DNA of 29,181 nt from a virus: IMG/VR virus record IMGVR_UViG_3300017788_000122, positions 1 to 29,181 of that record; one strand, given 5' to 3'. Positions within the stretch are counted from its first letter, which is position 1. Each line of letters opens with the position of its first letter. The notes under the pieces are model-generated. The model ran no database searches. It was not told where the DNA came from and saw only the letters and a list, made by a program, of their open reading frames with translations. Shown here one piece after another: positions 22,901 through 28,906 of this stretch. Made by a program: the position numbers and the translations under genes.

Positions 22901-25180
22901 GTGGTTATTGGTTTGAATAATACTGAGATTAGATGTTTAATTACATTAAATCAAGTAACTACATTTCAATATTTTAGAAATGGATCTACAGTAGTACAAA
23001 ACATTAGTCCAGCAGGTACGCAAACACCAACACAAACAATAGTATTAAATGTAACAACAGCAGTTCCTAGGATTTCGTTTTACAGTAAACAGAGACAAAA
23101 ATCGGGAGCTGCTATTGGAACAGTTATTTGTGTTCCAAAACCAGCTGGATATGTTAATGATCCATCTGCAAATACAGATGATGCTGATCGCTGGAAAGTT
23201 GCTCTCACTGGACAAACACCCGCTGGTAGTCCAGTACAGGGAGTTAGTACAAATACTAGACCATATGGACCAAATGATAGATTTCCTGGTTTTATTGAAA
23301 TGCGAGGGCAACTTTTAAGAGCTAGAGATTTCCCAGAATTAGCTAGAATTATGGGAACGCAATATGGTGGAACAATTACGGGAACATATCCATCATATAA
23401 TGTAAACGATACTTTCAGATTGCCTTCTCCATATGGAATGAAAATTATGGGAACTGGTAATGTAGATAATAATCGTGCATCAGCTTCAGTAGTTCCTTTA
23501 TATAGTCCAACATCAATTAGTGGCGGTGCTATTAATATTGCTGGATCTATGGGTGGTGTGTATAATTTTGAAAAACTACCCCAATTACCACCAGGATCTC
23601 CTGGTGATGGTAGTGGTGCAGATGGTGTATCATCTGATACGTTTACTATTGGAACGCATAGAACTGATGGATGGGAAAATTGCACTTCTTCCGTAGAAAC
23701 TACATTTAATGGGCAGTTTACCTGGCAAGTATCGGATAATAATGGTATTGGAGAAAGAGACCTTGGTGCTGGACCACCGCACCAACATATTATAAACACA
23801 ATTAGAGCAACTGGTGGCAGAAGAGGTGCTGGTGGAGGTGGTTCGGCTGCAAAAGGAAATGGTCCAGATGGGGGTAATGTTCTCGATGGTCCAGAAGGTG
23901 TGCCAAGCCCAGGAAGAACTCACAAACATGGTCTTTCTTTTACTGGTGGATCTATAGTTTATACTCCTCCAGGTGGAGGTGGTGGCGGTGGTGGTGGATC
24001 TAGTGGAGATGTTAGTTACAGTGCTCCAGGAACTTATTCTTTTTCCCTACCATCAAATGTCACTTCATTTACATATAGTATAAAATCTGGCGCAGGTGGT
24101 GGTGGCGGTAACGACAATCCAAACCCAGGCGCCCCAGGTGGTTCAGCAGCAGAAGCATCAGGAACAATCAATAATATTCCACCAGGAACAGCAATTGCTA
24201 TTAAAATTGGCGCTGGTGGTGGAGGCGGTACTGGATGTGCTGCGTCTGGTGCTGGGGGGAATGGAGGCAACTCTGGTGGTACTGGATTTGGTGGTGGTAG
24301 TGGTGGAACTTCTGGTTCTTCTGGTTGTTCTGGATCAGGTGGAGGCGGCGGCGGCACTTCATTTATGTACATCGAAACTTTAGGTACAGGATCAAATCCA
24401 TCTGGTTTACAGCGAGGAGATATATTAGTTATTGTTGGTGGTGGAGGAGGTGGTGGTGGTAGTGGTCACCATGGTGGAACTACTGCGACTAGATATCCAG
24501 GTGGAAATGCTGGATCTGGATGGGCAGCATCGAGTATTAATTCTTCAACATTTTATAGTAATCAAGCGAGTTTAATTTTTAGAACTTATGATGGATCTAC
24601 TTCCAGTACTACGCAACAATCTGGTAGAACTGGGCAAAATAGAAATGATGCAGGATCTGGCACCGATGGTGGAGGCGGTGGTGGCGGCGGTGGTGGATTC
24701 ACTGGCGGCGCTCGTGGTACAGTTCGTTTAGGATGTTCTAATAATGATTGTAACTCAAATGGTGGTGCGGCAGGAACATCAGCATATCGATCATCGAATC
24801 ATAGTGGAACGCCATCAATCACAACTGCTGGTGGAGCTGGTACTAGTAATACATCTGGATCTGGTGGTAGTGTTACAATTAGTTATTCTGGAGCAGTAAC
24901 AGTTCCTCCAGTAAGCCCAGGTGGTATTAATAGTGCTGATCATGGTACTGGTATTGGTACAAATGGTGCTCCATTCTTAACTCAGACAATTGATTTACAT
25001 AATGATCAAACTTCTACAGCACCAAGCATGGGTCTTTCAATTAATAATGGACAAGGAACAATGAGTACACGATCAAGAAATATTTGGGATAGTGCATACA
25101 CATTCTATTTGAGAAATAACGAGGTATGCCCGATGATTCAACCATATTTTAGGTTGAAGTATATGATTAAAGCATTCTAA
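19982..25180 (+). CDS. Ig-like tail adhesin with collar and glycine-rich tip (1732 aa)
   Basis: Three parts can be seen. Residues about 25-1020 hold eight Ig-like domains, each with a core Trp in a Y/F-x-W pattern at 47, 170, 302, 440, 560, 742, 843 and 946, often followed by a YRC-type strand. Residues about 1040-1180 contain a collar domain (FPGFIEMRGQLLRARDFPEL, QYGG, FRLPSPYG). Residues about 1275-1635 are glycine-rich with runs of up to ten Gly, interrupted by beta segments (GTYSFSLPSNVTSFTYSI). HxH motifs are at 1267-1269 and 1314-1316, and the end is FRLKYMIKAF. Ig-like domains bind surface carbohydrates, and polyglycine domains form receptor-binding tips in some T-even-like phages. 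Host adhesion is the likely role. Domain 5 is interrupted by an extra module at about 577-655. Confidence 0.8.
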   Translation: MAINVTSLTTSGQTTPTTTTPQVFAGGSLTFSISATATGGVSIAYLWQVSSNGGVTWNNLPNNGNSSITITNIAVTQNGDQIRCELTANSGAGGVSETVYSDTATPNGHAITLTVLTPPQIFVNDSNQPQYTVATGSTLNLTVEATVVSNLSQFINQNSANIDTELTFQWQQSTDNGVTFSNIVVGPNLSVNTNLLAFGTTPESYYKRSVLSISNIAFSQNLYRYRCLISYTKDGTTASNSPVSTNAVTILVNPQIVVTKQPGTGTDTTSVISYNPSTAGSGRATLSVTAYTTATSAITYQWSYTLDQGQTYINFATTNPQIGTPPFQLLTGTNSIGPILELERIVISNSNANSRYGFRVTISGSSGETALVSDTAFVTVTQSASGLITDPSDQFVIEDKYGDVPNRSTYPEIAQTATFSAAVDVNAPNGLRGGPITLQWQRKYDGSSTFENVGVPKIVFGTDDLAGGSTAPNSPGVYDYETVPLRRDIDHLSQYRLSITYPTGTTGTNDTIFSNPATLNVYRTAYITNNPTSINPYNRQNGTLVVTAAPSSGTTISYQWQHSSNALNWFNLPNTVPISVTSMTRSNYTVTVTCASAHGFSAGNLILIEGSTDTEYNGSYTVLATGLTATSFQYTAYSIPTTSPAAGSITVSSAPKYLGALTDTLAITPIAAENMSRRYFRCIISVPDSLSTVITDTALITILTDSFFQISSINDRAIFQFNGTSWTVTANSLSLGTVYYQWQKNTVSSAITSPNWVDISGANSATYQILNAQPSDAGFYRCRVTSSGQTVSQTNAAKLTVFPVALTISRNIPTSITVLENSINTSFTVAATSTNGNIVQYLWEVKPPGSSTFQTLPAGYNQSSATFAVYNLLPLSRTTDNGSVIRCKMNALNVPGDTYSNECTITVDRRFYYFADAATKNVPVGQEVTFNLQPTFTGDDTPSYQWQSRPNSTAGWTNISGETNPSYTILGTNVVIGLNNTEIRCLITLNQVTTFQYFRNGSTVVQNISPAGTQTPTQTIVLNVTTAVPRISFYSKQRQKSGAAIGTVICVPKPAGYVNDPSANTDDADRWKVALTGQTPAGSPVQGVSTNTRPYGPNDRFPGFIEMRGQLLRARDFPELARIMGTQYGGTITGTYPSYNVNDTFRLPSPYGMKIMGTGNVDNNRASASVVPLYSPTSISGGAINIAGSMGGVYNFEKLPQLPPGSPGDGSGADGVSSDTFTIGTHRTDGWENCTSSVETTFNGQFTWQVSDNNGIGERDLGAGPPHQHIINTIRATGGRRGAGGGGSAAKGNGPDGGNVLDGPEGVPSPGRTHKHGLSFTGGSIVYTPPGGGGGGGGGSSGDVSYSAPGTYSFSLPSNVTSFTYSIKSGAGGGGGNDNPNPGAPGGSAAEASGTINNIPPGTAIAIKIGAGGGGGTGCAASGAGGNGGNSGGTGFGGGSGGTSGSSGCSGSGGGGGGTSFMYIETLGTGSNPSGLQRGDILVIVGGGGGGGGSGHHGGTTATRYPGGNAGSGWAASSINSSTFYSNQASLIFRTYDGSTSSTTQQSGRTGQNRNDAGSGTDGGGGGGGGGGFTGGARGTVRLGCSNNDCNSNGGAAGTSAYRSSNHSGTPSITTAGGAGTSNTSGSGGSVTISYSGAVTVPPVSPGGINSADHGTGIGTNGAPFLTQTIDLHNDQTSTAPSMGLSINNGQGTMSTRSRNIWDSAYTFYLRNNEVCPMIQPYFRLKYMIKAF
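20050..23050 (+). repeat. Eight tandem Ig-like domains in the adhesin
   Basis: Eight copies, about 100-140 residues apart apart from one enlarged interval, share YQWQ-type strands around the core Trp, a following W/F-x-x-[IL] turn in most copies, and a YRC or IRC strand near the end. The copies are diverged. The spacing between the fifth and sixth Trp is 182 residues because of an inserted module. Confidence 0.75.
21710..21948 (+). other. HGL-type beta module inserted in Ig-like domain 5
   Basis: Residues about 577-655 of the adhesin read YTVTVTCASAHGFSAGNLIL, then EYNGSYTVLATGLTATSFQY. The same pattern ([TS]-A-x-[PA]-H-[NG]-[FL]-x2-G, then [FY]-N-G-x-[FY]-x-V, then T-x-F-x-Y) occurs in the giant fibre. 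Ig domain 5 resumes afterwards at LGALTDTLAITPI...RRYFRC. Confidence 0.65.
23812..24885 (+). repeat. Glycine-rich low-complexity region of the adhesin tip
   Basis: The DNA is dominated by GGT/GGA/GGC codons encoding Gly runs of five to ten residues. These lie between beta segments starting PGTYSFSLP and a C-terminal GGSVTISYSG. The mixed Gly codons argue for selection on the protein, not simple slippage. Similar polyglycine sandwiches form receptor-binding tips in T2/S16-type gp38 adhesins; the resemblance here is in composition only. Confidence 0.7.
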
Positions 25181-25184
25181 ATAG

Positions 25185-25190
25185 TAAATA
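25185..25190 (+). promoter_or_regulatory. Possible weak late promoter core
   Basis: TAAATA within AGTAAATA lies 21 bases before the ATG at 25212. It keeps the last six bases of TATAAATA but not the first two. This is the only promoter-like signal between the adhesin and the chaperone gene; read-through from 6710 would also explain expression. Confidence 0.25.
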
Positions 25191-25211
25191 AAGGTATTCT
25201 GGGATAATAAC

Positions 25212-26225
25212 ATGTCTTCTGATTTACAAAACATATTATCGGTAACTCTATTTCCAGAGGTTTGGCAATCGCCACAACCAAGAAGAATGGTATATCATGG
25301 TCAATTAATTGTATTGACACAAGAAGAATATGAAGATCTTTATGCAAAATTACCAGAATTTTGGAATACTGATAATGATAAATTAATTAATTTCAGATAT
25401 ACTACGGAAAATACATATTTTTGCGAAAGAGTTAAGAGAGTTTACAATTATGCAACAAAAGAGTGGGTAGACACTTCATATGTTTTTGATGCTGGTAGCA
25501 AAGAAGCAGTTGATGAACTTTTACAAGTATTTGTTACATTTTACCAAGAATACAAACTGAAAGAAGTTAAAAATATTAATGATCAAATTTTAGACAATGT
25601 AAAAGATCTTTCTTATGTTAAAATGATTATTTTAAATTCTCGTGATAGAATGCTAAAAAATACTGATTTTATGTTTACTGCAGATTATAAATTTAAAGAT
25701 GAAAGCATGAAAGAATCATGGTCCTCATATAGACAAGAATTGAGAGACATTACTGATCAAGATGCATGGAAAAATAATGATTATGCAAATATTAAAATTC
25801 CAGTAGCTCCTCTCCCTGTAAATCAATTAGCAGATTTAGTTTCGGAAATTGAATCATATGTTCCAGCGCACTTTAAAGGATTTACAGACGATTCGACATT
25901 AACAGAAAATGTTGAAAATATAGTACAATCAATGACTCAATATATGATTAAAAATCAAATCATTGATGGTATTAGTAAAATGAGTTTACCATTATTTGAT
26001 TTAAGAGTAGGTACGTTTGATATTGTTAAGTCATCTGAGAATGTAGAAACATTTATGTCTGATTTTGATAATTTCAAAGCAAAAATTGATCAGCAACTTC
26101 AAGAAATTGGTAGCACTTTAACTGTGCAAAAAATAGTGAAAGAGATGACATATAAGGCGGCGGAAAAAGAAGTGGGCGATGAAGTATTTGATATTATTAA
26201 TGAATTAAATCAATCAGCAGAGTAA
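25212..26225 (+). CDS. Probable tail-fibre assembly chaperone (337 aa)
   Basis: Residues about 141-181 read LNSRDRMLKNTDFM...SMKESWSSYRQELRDIT. This resembles the 'R..LL..TDW....W..YR..LRDI' motif of phage tail assembly chaperone-like (Tail_APC type) proteins, which often follow fibre genes. The N-terminal part (about 10-120) is globular and aromatic-rich. The C-terminal half is largely helical (QLADLVSEIESYV, then NFKAKIDQQLQEIGS). It is soluble, with no signal peptide or membrane segment. It follows the three collar-containing fibre genes by 31 bases, which fits a factor for folding or joining fibres. The motif is short, so a structural role in the virion remains possible. Confidence 0.6.
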   Translation: MSSDLQNILSVTLFPEVWQSPQPRRMVYHGQLIVLTQEEYEDLYAKLPEFWNTDNDKLINFRYTTENTYFCERVKRVYNYATKEWVDTSYVFDAGSKEAVDELLQVFVTFYQEYKLKEVKNINDQILDNVKDLSYVKMIILNSRDRMLKNTDFMFTADYKFKDESMKESWSSYRQELRDITDQDAWKNNDYANIKIPVAPLPVNQLADLVSEIESYVPAHFKGFTDDSTLTENVENIVQSMTQYMIKNQIIDGISKMSLPLFDLRVGTFDIVKSSENVETFMSDFDNFKAKIDQQLQEIGSTLTVQKIVKEMTYKAAEKEVGDEVFDIINELNQSAE

Positions 26226-26229
26226 TAAC

Positions 26230-26589
26230 ATGAAAAGAGAAAATATTGTAGTTATACAAGATTCTGCCGCAGCATTTGCTAAAATGAGCGGAAAATCAGT
26301 TGCGAGAATCAAAGCTATTGGACCAATGAATTGCCAAGATCCAGAAAAAATAGAAAAAATTTGGCAATTTTATGATGGTAAAATACCCGATTCTGTATAT
26401 GATACCCTCAGAAGTTTTGGAGAGGTATTTTGTTTTTTTGACACACCAAATGAGGCGATTACAAATCTTGAACATTGGTTTCCATCCTTACAACTAATTG
26501 ATGATGATGAATATGATGAGCTTGACAGAGATTACTATATTGCGGTAGAATCTGCAGATCCCACAGGTATTTGGTTATACGGAACTTAA
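26230..26589 (+). CDS. Hypothetical protein downstream of the fibre chaperone (119 aa)
   Basis: I do not recognise this 119-residue protein. Residues 1-30 are Ala/Lys-rich (VVIQDSAAAFAKMSGKSVAR). The rest is acidic and aromatic, with VYDTLRSFGEVFCFFDTP, LEHWFPS, a D/E-rich turn (IDDDEYDELDRDYY) and a hydrophobic end (PTGIWLYGT). No catalytic motif is evident. It starts four bases after the previous stop and ends one base before the next ATG, so it belongs to the same operon as the tail-fibre genes. A role in fibre assembly or as a minor virion protein is only suggested by context. Confidence 0.6.
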   Translation: MKRENIVVIQDSAAAFAKMSGKSVARIKAIGPMNCQDPEKIEKIWQFYDGKIPDSVYDTLRSFGEVFCFFDTPNEAITNLEHWFPSLQLIDDDEYDELDRDYYIAVESADPTGIWLYGT

Positions 26590-26590
26590 G

Positions 26591-27583
26591 ATGAATGATT
26601 TTGAATTTACGTCATTAGAAATTGCGAAAATTTTATCACAATTCAACACCAAAAACGTTAAGTTGGTATTTGAAAATCCATCTGACGTAAACTCAGTGTT
26701 TAATGAAATTTTTCCAATTTTTACACAAGCAGTGGGAAGATTTCATAAGAATAAAAATTATAACAGTAAGGGTTATGAACTTAGTTGTGACCGAATGAAA
26801 GTCACTGCTATGGGATATGGTTATCAATATGCAAATTTACAATTAATATCAGATAAAGATCATAATCAAAATGTACAATCAGTACATGATTTGTTTCCAT
26901 ATTTTTCTTATTTTAGAAAATTACCCGTGGTAGATATTAATGGTATTTTTGGAGTAGATTTATCAGTTGATGAGAAATATTTGCATGGTTATTATTACAG
27001 TATAGTTCCGTATTTTTTGAATGAAGTACCAGAAGAACAGAAATCTGAATGCTTGAATGATATGAAATTATCTCATTCTTGGAGAGATTACATTTTATCT
27101 TATGCAACTCAAGATCAAGCGGTTTATGCCAGTTATGCTGGATTTGATAGTAAAAAGATTTTATGCAAATTGGGGTTTTCTGTAATGATCAAAGATTTTA
27201 TTACCAAAAAATTATCAACATATCATAAGTTTGATAACTTAATTAATTTTTTGACAAACGAAACGCAGTTTTATAACCAAGATTACGAAGAGTGTGGTCT
27301 ACAATTGCCATCAGTAGCCTCTTCTGTATATGAAAATGAATATCTTGGTGTGGAATTAGTGCCGTTTCCTTACGAAAATGGCAGAAGTAGAGAAGAATAT
27401 TTAAATTTTCTCGATCAATATTTTTCAAAAATGATTGAGTATAAGTTAATTACTGAAGAACAAAAATATTTCATATTGAATGACGAAACTACTCAGAGAA
27501 ATAAGGATGGAATTTTAAAATTTAGATGGAAAGATAGCAAAACTTATGGAGTGAAATGGTATAACATTGAAAAAAGGGCTTGA
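26591..27583 (+). CDS. Hypothetical protein at the end of the tail operon (330 aa)
   Basis: This 330-residue protein is not recognised. It is rich in Tyr, Phe and Asn with no membrane segment. Notable stretches are FPIFTQAVGRFHKNKNY (about 41-57), VMIKDFITKKLSTYHKFDNL (about 197-216), and a helical C-terminal part with REEYLNFLDQYFSKMIEYKL (about 271-290). The ATG follows the previous stop after one base. The last codons overlap the -35 element of the next promoter, so it closes this transcription unit. It may be a tail component or accessory factor; no function can be assigned from sequence alone. Confidence 0.6.
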   Translation: MNDFEFTSLEIAKILSQFNTKNVKLVFENPSDVNSVFNEIFPIFTQAVGRFHKNKNYNSKGYELSCDRMKVTAMGYGYQYANLQLISDKDHNQNVQSVHDLFPYFSYFRKLPVVDINGIFGVDLSVDEKYLHGYYYSIVPYFLNEVPEEQKSECLNDMKLSHSWRDYILSYATQDQAVYASYAGFDSKKILCKLGFSVMIKDFITKKLSTYHKFDNLINFLTNETQFYNQDYEECGLQLPSVASSVYENEYLGVELVPFPYENGRSREEYLNFLDQYFSKMIEYKLITEEQKYFILNDETTQRNKDGILKFRWKDSKTYGVKWYNIEKRA

Positions 27584-27609
27584 CAGGGGGTTGACACCCG
27601 TGCTATAGT
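27580..27609 (+). promoter_or_regulatory. Sigma70-type promoter opening the small-gene block
   Basis: TTGACA (27580-27585), an 18-base spacer and TATAGT (27604-27609) form a near-consensus promoter whose -35 overlaps the TGA of the preceding gene (27581-27583). A second TTGACA at 27591-27596 is only 7 bases from the -10 and cannot serve as its -35. The first start codon is at 27634, with AGGA at 27625-27628. Confidence 0.82.
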
Positions 27610-27633
27610 AGCGAAGCACTGAACAGGACACCC

Positions 27634-27864
27634 ATGAAAGGCATCATCGACTACGGCGACGACGGCGTGATTCCGATGATTGATTCTGAGGACGTTGGCA
27701 ACGTTGTTGACAGCATCCTTGAATACGTGGAAGCACGTTTTGAGATTCTTGACAAGCAAGATCGTCATGCTGACATCTTTGCACTCTGTCAAGAGTTTCA
27801 TGAGTGGGGTACTGCAGAAGATGGAGACGAACTCTCCTATTTTGTCTGCCCTACGTTTGAATAA
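27634..27864 (+). CDS. Small acidic hypothetical protein (76 aa)
   Basis: This unrecognised, strongly acidic 76-residue protein contains IIDYGDDGVIPMIDSEDVGN, a central helix (VVDSILEYVEARFEILDKQ) and an aromatic end (DELSYFVCPTFE). Acidic small proteins after an early promoter are often phage takeover or inhibitor proteins, but that is only an association. The ribosome-binding site AGGA lies five bases before the ATG. It is the first gene of the promoter at 27580. Confidence 0.65.
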   Translation: MKGIIDYGDDGVIPMIDSEDVGNVVDSILEYVEARFEILDKQDRHADIFALCQEFHEWGTAEDGDELSYFVCPTFE

Positions 27865-27869
27865 TCCTA

Positions 27870-27875
27870 TATAAT
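27870..27875 (+). promoter_or_regulatory. Possible -10 element before the 41-aa gene
   Basis: A perfect TATAAT lies 17 bases before the ATG at 27893. No acceptable -35 is found at 16-18 bases upstream, so it would need an activator or an extended -10, or is chance. Confidence 0.2.
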
Positions 27876-27892
27876 GTAAACAGGACAGGACA

Positions 27893-28018
27893 ATGACTAC
27901 GCCAAACTGGCAACATCATTCCAAAAAAGAAGCTAAGCGCACGTTGAAACCTCAAGCGATGCGTCAGGCAAAAGCACGCAAACAAGCACTCAAACGTAAA
28001 CTGGAGGTTATTCAATGA
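27893..28018 (+). CDS. Very basic small protein (41 aa)
   Basis: ATG at 27893 to TGA at 28016-28018 encodes 41 residues with eight Lys, four Arg and two His against two Glu. The middle reads KKEAKRTLKPQAMRQAKARK and should form a charged helix. It has an AGGACAGGA ribosome-binding region just before the ATG, like the preceding gene. Its stop overlaps the next ATG (ATGA), which indicates translational coupling. The composition suggests binding to nucleic acid, the ribosome or an acidic protein partner. The family is not recognised. Confidence 0.7.
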   Translation: MTTPNWQHHSKKEAKRTLKPQAMRQAKARKQALKRKLEVIQ

Positions 28019-28197
28019 CTCATTATGATAAACTGATGGATTCTATCGTTGATGAAATCTATTATGTTTGGACTGAAGTATCTGATTGGAATAGTGATGA
28101 ATATACTGTGCGAGAAACAGCACATCGTATTCTTCAACACGTAGAAGAATTTCAAACTAATCGCACAAAAATTGGACAATGGAGAGCATCTGACTAA
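28015..28197 (+). CDS. Small hypothetical protein (60 aa)
   Basis: This unrecognised 60-residue helical protein reads MTHYDKLMDSIVDEIYYVWT, then YTVRETAHRILQHVEEF. It has a strong GGAGG ribosome-binding site at 28003-28007, seven bases before the ATG and inside the preceding gene. Its TAA shares one base with the ATG of the following gene. No membrane segment or catalytic motif is seen. It belongs to a tight chain of small genes that is probably expressed early. Confidence 0.65.
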   Translation: MTHYDKLMDSIVDEIYYVWTEVSDWNSDEYTVRETAHRILQHVEEFQTNRTKIGQWRASD

Positions 28198-28382
28198 TGG
28201 CACACCATACAGTATTGAAAATCAAGAAAAAATCATGGTCTTCTGGTGCGGATTATCATGTAGGGCAACGAAGTTTGGAAACAGAATTTACTGTTAAACC
28301 TGGGTGGACTATTCATACAGAAACTTTTGTTGATGACAAAGGGCATCAAGGTCTTAGGGTCAAAACTTTACGGAGTATTTAA
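28197..28382 (+). CDS. Small basic hypothetical protein (61 aa)
   Basis: This 61-residue protein overlaps the previous stop by one base (TAATG). It looks like a small beta barrel: VLKIKKKSWS, then ETEFTVKPGWTIHTETF, then GLRVKTLRSI. It is net basic with several His. No homologous family is recognised. It lacks an obvious ribosome-binding site of its own, so translation probably depends on coupling to the upstream gene. Confidence 0.6.
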   Translation: MAHHTVLKIKKKSWSSGADYHVGQRSLETEFTVKPGWTIHTETFVDDKGHQGLRVKTLRSI

Positions 28383-28385
28383 AAA

Positions 28386-28595
28386 ATGGCATTATCACAA
28401 TCGGTTGAAGAATCACTTGACGAAGCATCTGCAGCACTTCGTAATGCACTTGCATACGCTGCACGACAAGAACGCCCAGTTGTATGTACTGGTATTTCCG
28501 AACTTCTGTGTCGTATTGATCAGATGAAATCATTTGATGGTATTCTTGATAAACTTGACGACATGATGAAAGATGGTCCTTTCAAAAATCAGTAA
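28386..28595 (+). CDS. Small helical hypothetical protein (69 aa)
   Basis: This unrecognised 69-residue protein has three predicted helices: SVEESLDEASAALRNALAYA (about 6-25), VCTGISELLCRIDQMKS (about 33-49) and FDGILDKLDDMMKD (about 50-63). It contains two cysteines. It starts three bases after the previous stop, within the chain of small genes. No function can be assigned. Confidence 0.6.
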   Translation: MALSQSVEESLDEASAALRNALAYAARQERPVVCTGISELLCRIDQMKSFDGILDKLDDMMKDGPFKNQ

Positions 28596-28675
28596 ATCAA
28601 CACTTGTATTGCGACAACTATAAGTTAAACGAAATATATAGAGATACGTGGCCAAATCTAGGATGGGCAAAACGT

Positions 28676-28906
28676 ATGGATATAAAAGCAGGCGATACGG
28701 TAAAGTTTCTAGGATGCTCACCAGAGCAGGTTAGATGGGGTAACAACGATGACCCAATTGGTATCTTAATCGTAGGTGACAAATACTATGTGGAGCATGT
28801 AGAAGTGCATTCACATCACACTAAGATTCAGTTACGAGGTGTGCTAAAACTTAAGTTTAACTCAGTATGTTTTGAGGTGACACATGACACACGTAGAAAA
28901 GCTTGA
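28676..28906 (+). CDS. Small beta-barrel-like hypothetical protein (76 aa)
   Basis: Starting at ATG 28676 gives 76 residues that begin MDIKAGDTVKFLGCSPEQ, a typical opening of small SH3- or KOW-like barrels ('aGDtVkf'). Further strands follow (IGILIVGDKYYVEHVEV, then TKIQLRGVLKLKFN). A GGA-containing ribosome-binding site lies about 12 bases upstream. The frame stays open back to a TTG at 28604, but that start has no ribosome-binding site. The last 23 bases overlap the next gene. The barrel fold is inferred from pattern only; the function is unknown. Confidence 0.6.
   Translation: MDIKAGDTVKFLGCSPEQVRWGNNDDPIGILIVGDKYYVEHVEVHSHHTKIQLRGVLKLKFNSVCFEVTHDTRRKA

Noticed and set aside
23080-23799. 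Long open frame of 239 codons on the - strand
   Set aside because: It lies wholly inside the adhesin gene, is opposite to all other genes, has a composition expected from complemented Gly/Thr/Pro codons and no ribosome-binding site.
23950-24720. Short GGTGG repeats as a CRISPR array or satellite
   Set aside because: There are no constant repeats with unique spacers, and the frame stays open with mixed Gly codons, so it is coding low complexity.
27591-27596. Second TTGACA as the active -35
   Set aside because: It is only 7 bases from TATAGT, and the sequence 17 bases downstream is not -10-like.
28609-28640. TTGCGA ... TATATA as a promoter before 28676
   Set aside because: The spacer is 20 bases and the hexamers are poor, so chance in A+T-rich DNA is more likely.
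28604-28675. TTG start for the 76-residue barrel-like protein
   Set aside because: No ribosome-binding site precedes it. The ATG at 28676 has one and starts a typical barrel sequence.
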